A DNA stretch of 64,000 nucleotides from Blasia pusilla (lineage: Eukaryota; Marchantiophyta; Marchantiopsida; Blasiales). Each line of letters starts with the position of its first letter. Position 1 is the first letter of the stretch. Location: the NCBI GenBank assembly GCA_050084515.1, contig CM114274.1, forward strand, positions 34,968,001 through 35,032,000. Reading direction: 5' to 3'. A model generated the notes under the pieces. The model was given only the letters and a program-made list of their open reading frames with translations. It was not told the origin of the DNA and ran no database searches. Shown piece by piece: positions 59,260-64,000 of this stretch. The position numbers and the translations under genes are program-made.

Positions 59260-60250
59260 TCAGAGAGAGCGCATTGTATACATGCTCATGAGGAGTTGGG
59301 ACATTTTGGGGTAAAGCGTACATATAGCTTACTCCTTGGTCAGTATTGGTGGCGTGGCATGCATACTCAGATGCAACAGTTGGTGTCACATTGTATGGTT
59401 TGTGACCGGATGAGGGCATCATTCAATGCCCCTATACCACAGTTACACCCCTTGCCTATTATGGGTTTGGGTTACCGTTGGAGTGTGGACTTTGCGGGAT
59501 CGTTACCGTTGACTGTACCACATCATCGATTTTGTGTTGGTGATGGTGGAGCACTTCTCCAAGTGGATTGACTTGGTGGCATTACTTGACAAGGCAAGTG
59601 AGGGAAAGGCGTATGCGTTTCTTCATAGAGTGCTTAGTCATTTTGGTGCACCAGCTGAAGTGCTGACCGACCAAGGTACAGAGTTTCAGGGTGAGTTTCA
59701 GGTCTTGCGTGACAAGGCGTTGATTGATCATCGGACCACGTCTCAAGATCATCCAGAGGCGGATGGTTTGGCTGAGCGTGTGGTTCAGACGGTGAAGAGG
59801 GCATTGCGCAAGTATGGCCTACAGAAGGGTTATCTTGAGACCCAGGATATTCGATTTGCCCTGGTTAGCCATGGGGTATAGGTTCAGTCGCCAAGCATCC
59901 TTGGCTTCCTTCTCACCTTATTTTCTGTTATACGGCCGAGATCCAGACTTGCCCGCAGTAATTTGTCAGGAGTCTAGTGAGGTGGTGAACCTTGATGACC
60001 CAGAGATGTGGATGAGAGTGTGTTCTCGTGAGGCGAGCTCTTCGGAGAGTTATGCCAACAACCTTTGAGAATCTTGCCATTGCTCAACACAAGGATACGT
60101 TGCGGTATGCAACCATTCCGGGTGGAGGTTATCGACCATCGATTCATAGGTTCCATGTGAGGGACTATGTCTATTTGCAGTAGATTGCACTGACAACGTT
60201 GGATGTGACGGCAGGCCCCACTATTTTAGGAGTGCGCGAGGTGTTAGCTT
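59260..60250 (+). pseudogene. DDE integrase (copy 2)
   Basis: HHCC domain AHEELGHFGVKRTYSLLL ... HCMVCDR (59283-59410). Catalytic triad: Asp in WSVDFAG (59484), Asp in LTDQGTEF (59662-59690), Glu in ADGLAERVVQTVK (59758-59800). The C-terminal part RFHVRDYVYLQ and ILGVREVLASGVLML is SH3-like and runs into the PHD finger. Frameshifts near 59290, 59530, 59880 and 60060. It would insert cDNA and explains the 4-bp duplication. A PHD follows where chromoviruses have a chromodomain. Confidence 0.9.
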
Positions 60251-60295
60251 CTGGAGTTCTCATGTTGTCATGATGGAGTTGTTTGGAAGGACCAT

Positions 60296-60520
60296 GTGCG
60301 TAATTGTGCACCATGTCATCTTCCAAATGTGGATGGTACTGTTGACCCCAGCTTAGCCATGATGCGTGCTAGCTTGAGGTGCATGTTGTGTGGGTCTGCT
60401 GGTAACGCAGCCCGTATGTTGGTGTGTGATCGGTGTTCTAGGGGTTGGCACATGATGTGTTTGACTACATGTATGGATGTTGTTCCTACTGGAAGGTGGG
60501 TTTGTCCTCGATGTACTTAG
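60296..60520 (+). pseudogene. PHD finger at the end of pol (copy 2)
   Basis: 75 codons to the stop, entered in frame from the integrase end (WKDHVRNCAPCHLPNVDGT). Zinc ligands of a C4HC3 PHD: CMLC, CDRC, GWHMMC and CPRC; the aromatic Trp before the last pair (GRWVCPRC) is present. PHD fingers read histone H3 tails, so it could steer integration or tether the particle to chromatin. It is the last coding element before the purine tract. In this copy all ligands are intact. Confidence 0.9.
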
Positions 60521-60692
60521 GAGAGGTAGATGACTTGATCTTTGCATGATATGGATTACAGATGTGCGACCAACGATGGGGCAACCTAGCACCCGGCCTT
60601 CTGATTCGTGCACCCAAGAAGGTGTATGGCATGTAGTAGATGTATAGGGCTACCTGGGAGTTAGAGGGACCTAACCGCAAGTTAGGGGGGCG
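60521..60692 (+). other. 3' UTR and polypurine tract
   Basis: Short non-coding stretch ending in AGTTAGGGGGG (60682-60690), a likely plus-strand primer. It directly precedes B1, not A2. Confidence 0.65.
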
Positions 60693-60803
60693 AGTTGTGG
60701 TACACTTGTGTTTGTGGATGCTCTCGTCTATGTTATGTATGTATGTGAGTATATGGTATGTCAGCGATATATGTTGTATGACGATGTGGATTCGCCCGAC
60801 AAC
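60693..60803 (+). repeat. Terminal repeat segment B1 of DNMT-Ty3 copy 2
   Basis: gagttgtggtacacttgtg ... gattcgcccgacaac. Nearly identical to B2 (61172-61281). Confidence 0.92.
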
Positions 60804-61157
60804 TGTCATGACCATACGGATTATGTCGTAAATTATAGTGTGCTAGTAGAGGCCATATCTTATGTAGGGCCGTAGTGTCTAGGTAGAGGTAGAGATGCGG
60901 TTTCATACATAGGGTTGGGGATTACTCAGTTTAGGGTGACTTTTCCAGTAGCACCCGCTCTTAGGTTGGAGGATATAGTGTGGAGTGCACTCAAAAAACA
61001 ATTAGGTCTTTGAGTTGAGCCTGTTGCGTTGGGAGTTAGCCTTGGTAGTGAGTAGAGCTCTTGGCTATGGTGGTTCCCGTAAGCTTCGACCTGGATTCTC
61101 CCATCGTGGAGTGGGTTTGGCTTGATTGTATGTGATTCTATACGTGTTTTTATGATG
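60804..61157 (+). repeat. Terminal repeat segment A2 of DNMT-Ty3 copy 2
   Basis: TGTCATGACC... pairs with A1 (50524-50870). A 14-bp linker separates it from B2. Confidence 0.93.
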
Positions 61158-61171
61158 AGGTCTTTTCTGAT

Positions 61172-61281
61172 TTGAGTTGTGGTACACTTGTGTTTGTGGA
61201 TGCTCTCGTCTATGTTATGTATGTATGTGAGTATGGTATGTCAGCGATGTATGTTGTATGACGATGTGGATTCGCACGACA
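61172..61281 (+). repeat. Terminal repeat segment B2 of DNMT-Ty3 copy 2
   Basis: Repeats B1 and forms the outer end, GCACGACA, next to the CATG duplication. Confidence 0.92.
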
Positions 61282-61285
61282 CATG

Positions 61286-62785
61286 TCCCATAGTTGTCAT
61301 AAGGAATTTCTCAAGAATTTTCATTGAAAAAACGAGCGAAATAGAAGAAAGGATAATCGATTCTCTTTCTCCTAATATTTTGGTGCCATATGGTTGTTGA
61401 GTGGATTCACACTGTGGGGGCTCTCGAATCCTAGTTATTCCGACTAGGGTTGAAAAATTCTTGCATTCCCCAAGAAGATGTGAATGGAGATATGAATAAA
61501 TAATATAGAAATTTGGTTTCATTTCACTCAATATCAATCTCTTCTACTCCCTTTATGTGCTAAATCTACTTTTCCATACCATGTAGGATTTTTTTATATT
61601 CTCTCCACTCCTTTCTAGTTTTGTGTCAAAAATTTATTTCCTCCCTGTCAAGTTAAGAAAACCCAAAACCAAGCCGCATAAGCGGGCCTGCTAAATTTCT
61701 TAGCGGTGGGATAGAGTCCCATGATTTTAGTAGGCGCTACTGCCATTCATACATTAGTTAATTAAGGTCCCCGGACTAAAGACGGCTGGACGTTAAGGCC
61801 TACAGGGCTATTGCGGTCACGTGGAGCCACAGAGCAGTTAAGCTTGCTGCGTGGTGGGGGATGTATCTACGAGCCCAGAAAAGCGACGTCCGACTTACCG
61901 ATCCTGCAGTCAAATTGTCGGCCACGCGTACTCTGCGCACAACGTCGGTTCGTGGAAATCGACGTGACATCACGTGATCTATCCCGGGCCGCTGTGGTGG
62001 GTTGCCCTGCACTACCCGCCCTGGCGTTCCCTTGGACCCGAGACCTGGATGATAGCGACGGATCACCCGCAAACTACAGTGTACATACCATGCCGTCTGT
62101 CCGTCCGTCCGTTAGTCCGTCCATCACGCGAACAAAGGACGTACGGTGACCTACTTCTAACTGCAGTTAAAAGAGTTCTTTGTCCCGTGCAGAAGCAGGA
62201 ATCGCGAGGGAAATACCCTAATCTGTGACAGATAAGAGGGGAAGCGGTTGCCGCATTTGGTGGACATTTGAGAAAATTGGGGTTTTTGAACACGACGAGG
62301 GCGAAGGCCATAGATTGCCACGGCCTCGCATTGAATCCGCGTCTAGGATAGTCCCTACACGCAGGTGGCTTGGCTAGAGATCCAGGTTTGGCACCCGCAA
62401 ACCCGCCACACTCTTTTCCATCGGACCACGGAGATTTCTACTTGCAGCCGGGTAATGGGTGTTGGATATTTTGGACGCCTGTCGATGCTACCGTTTAGAA
62501 CTATGGACCGATGGCGTTCAACAATGGACGAACGGGCTTGGGATGGAAGAGGGCGATGAGCACGGGAATTCGCGTCCCAAGACGGACGCAAAAGCGGAAG
62601 TGCGTTATCCGTCTCTCAGGCGTTTTTATCGGATTACACTGTCGGATCTGATTAGGGCGAGTATTCCCCTAATCTTCATTTAGCTCACAAAGGACCAACG
62701 ATTACCTTCAGGACTGCAACGCAAATTCGATTTCGCTATTCGATCGTTCGCGTTCATGTCCTAATTCTTTCGTTCCATCTCGATC
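61286..62785. other. Non-TE flank, GC-richer, no gene seen
   Basis: 61700-62620 is richer in CG than the rest and could be a promoter or 5' region. It holds CACGTG at 61816 and 61973 and a short gtcc repeat at 62095-62120. All open frames are under about 115 codons without a recognisable domain. Confidence 0.4.
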
Positions 62786-63165
62786 ATTCATGGTCCGAAA
62801 CAAGACTTCCATACTTCACGATCCAAAATTGGATCTCAAAAGTTCACAATCCGAAATGCAACGGCTTCCGAATCCTATCTGGTTGAATGCTATCGGACAC
62901 TATACTATTTTGCTACGGAGGAGCATAGATAGTTTGGATTTCCTAAGGAGGGACGAATCCTTGAATTGTACCAGTTCGGAATGAAGCGTTAAAACAGGAT
63001 AGCCAGGCATAAAATCGGGATTTGGATCGTTCACGATTCAAAACAGGATTTCAAAAGTTCCGCATCCCGAAATGTAGCTGCAAAGGTTCGATCGAATCGA
63101 ATAGAATATTTTATGCTACGGAGGAACAAAAATACTTTGGATTTCCTAAGGAGGGAATGTACGAG
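62786..63165. repeat. Imperfect tandem duplication, offset about 197 bp
   Basis: 62786-62965 and 63020-63165 align (tttggatttcctaaggaggga at about 62936 and 63132; ctacggaggagcata and ctacggaggaacaaa; aaaagttc.c.atccgaaatg). Non-coding, possibly in an intron or leader of the next feature. Confidence 0.7.
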
Positions 63166-63524
63166 GCCAGAACATAACGCGACGAAATTCACTACCACTA
63201 GCTAATTCGAAGATATGTTACAAATTATATTTTAAGCATAATGTGTGACAGTATTTGAATACGAATATTCTACCTAGTTCAACTTTGCTGGTTTCCTGGT
63301 GTAATTTGGCTATGTCCTCCAAATACTACAGCTCGTATTCCATATCGGTTGCATTTTATGTAAGAAAGATGCAAATAATTTGCACGAAGTAAATGTAAGA
63401 AAGCGTATTGAATTTGTCACGAAGTCTGAAAGTGACACATGTCGTGAACGTATGTATACATTCCATTTTCACCGGTCTGGAGTGATTATATTTTAGAAAT
63501 TATCCTTCTGCTTGGTTTTGATCA

Positions 63525-63732
63525 GCGACGAAGGTCTTGATGGTGAAATACACTAAGTTCTCTACTGCACTCGGATGCGATGTCATTCAAAATCCCCTCC
63601 CTGTTCCTTTCTTAAGTGAACACCTAATATGGTATGGTCATAGGAAAGAGGCCTGGATTCCAGGAGATAGACTAGATGATTTCATACGCAGAGAGGAACA
63701 ACGTCCACACTTTCATACTACTTTTCGCAAAA
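63525..63732 (+). CDS. Possible exon of an unrecognised host gene
   Basis: Preceded by a pyrimidine-rich tract and TTTTGATCAG (3' splice-like, ending at about 63524) and followed by AAAA|GTAAGACT (5' splice-like, 63733). The frame reads through (VLMVKYTKFSTALGCDVIQ ... EHLIWYGHRKEAWIPGDRL DDFIRREEQRPHF, split here for length), about 69 codons, mixed charged and aromatic. The open frame extends beyond the donor to 63950. I do not recognise a family. It is the only part of the window that looks coding and is not part of a mobile element. It could also be one more old TE fragment. Confidence 0.4.
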
Positions 63733-64000
63733 GTAAGACTGGCAAATCTGCTCACAGAAATGTCACCATAAGGTACTGTGCGCATATGGGCCTCAGGATT
63801 TCAAGAGAACTATATGGACTTCTTTGCCCATTGATGTTTATGATGCTAACGTTCTTTCCAAAGGAGGTAAAGGTAGCAGACCAGAAAGACAGACCAAACG
63901 GCTTGGGCTCTCTCAAAGGCGTGGATGTCAATTCCACTTTGCTATTGTAATATCGTTAGATCGTCCTGGCTGTTGCATGTTGAGGCATTCAGATTGAAAG
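63733..64000 (+). other. Flank of the possible exon
   Basis: Open to 63950 in the same frame but compositionally weaker; it could be an intron or the rest of the exon. Nothing else is seen. Confidence 0.35.

Larger units (their letters stand above)
50524..61281 (+). mobile_element. DNMT-Ty3 retrotransposon copy 2, complete length
   Basis: A 10.76-kb plus-strand Ty3/gypsy element flanked by CATG on both sides (50520-50523 and 61282-61285), starting TGTTATG and ending GCACGACA. Order: A1 (50524-50870), leader, gag with two zinc knuckles, protease, C5 methyltransferase, RT, RNase H, DDE integrase, PHD finger, purine tract, B1-A2-B2. No tyrosine recombinase is present. The terminal repeats are split: the A segment occurs at both sides, the B segment only at the right, on both sides of A2. 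Copy 1 has the same layout. An insertion of about 1.2 kb sits in the leader. Stops and frameshifts occur throughout. Confidence 0.9.

Noticed and set aside
61816-61978. G-box (CACGTG) promoter elements
   Set aside because: Two 6-mers in a GC-rich stretch are expected by chance and no transcript start is visible.
1-64000. tRNA, rRNA or organelle-derived sequence
   Set aside because: No cloverleaf, rRNA block or organelle gene was recognised on either strand. The tRNA-like matches are retrotransposon primer sites.

Overview
The window is nuclear DNA from a land plant or streptophyte alga with a large, repeat-rich genome. The signs are plant Ty1/copia elements primed by initiator-Met tRNA, Ty3/gypsy elements, spliceosomal introns with GTAAG donors, TATAAATA boxes and long (CT)n/(GA)n tracts. 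I see no intact single-copy gene, no RNA gene and no CRISPR array. At most one exon of a possible host gene lies at the right edge.

Layout. (1) 293-38943 is one old minus-strand Ty3-type element, copy 1 of a family I call the DNMT-Ty3 element. It sits inside a copia LTR (107-292 plus 38944-39072) and is itself broken up by later insertions. These are a solo-LTR-like sequence (6561-13289) that contains a complete copia element (7767-13031), and a block at 13623-36456. The block holds a plus-strand Ty3 integrase fragment, two tandem copies (A and B) of a palindrome-rich Mutator-like DNA transposon, and the 5' end of another Ty3 element. (2) 39 to 50 kb is a graveyard of decayed copia pieces, LTR-like repeats, one more Mutator-like fragment and AT-rich DNA. 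(3) 50524-61281 is copy 2 of the DNMT-Ty3 element, complete in length and flanked by a 4-bp CATG duplication. (4) 61.3 to 64 kb is non-TE DNA with a possible exon.

Two features stand out. First, the DNMT-Ty3 element carries a C5 cytosine DNA methyltransferase between protease and reverse transcriptase and a PHD finger after the integrase. Its terminal repeats are split as A1...B1-A2-B2, an arrangement known from DIRS/PAT elements, yet the element has a DDE integrase and a 4-bp target duplication. Second, the Mutator-like transposon carries, divergent from its SWIM-finger transposase, an intron-containing gene that joins a coiled coil, a ParB-like domain and a beta-class N4/N6-type DNA methyltransferase domain. 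That architecture is otherwise familiar from phages and bacteria. The introns and the intergenic space of this transposon are packed with about 70 copies of a 27-nt palindrome.

So two unrelated mobile-element families in one window each carry a DNA-methyltransferase-like gene. All copies here are decayed by stops and frameshifts. Comparing copies shows that several stops are C-to-T changes at CG or CAG sites, as expected if the elements were themselves methylated.
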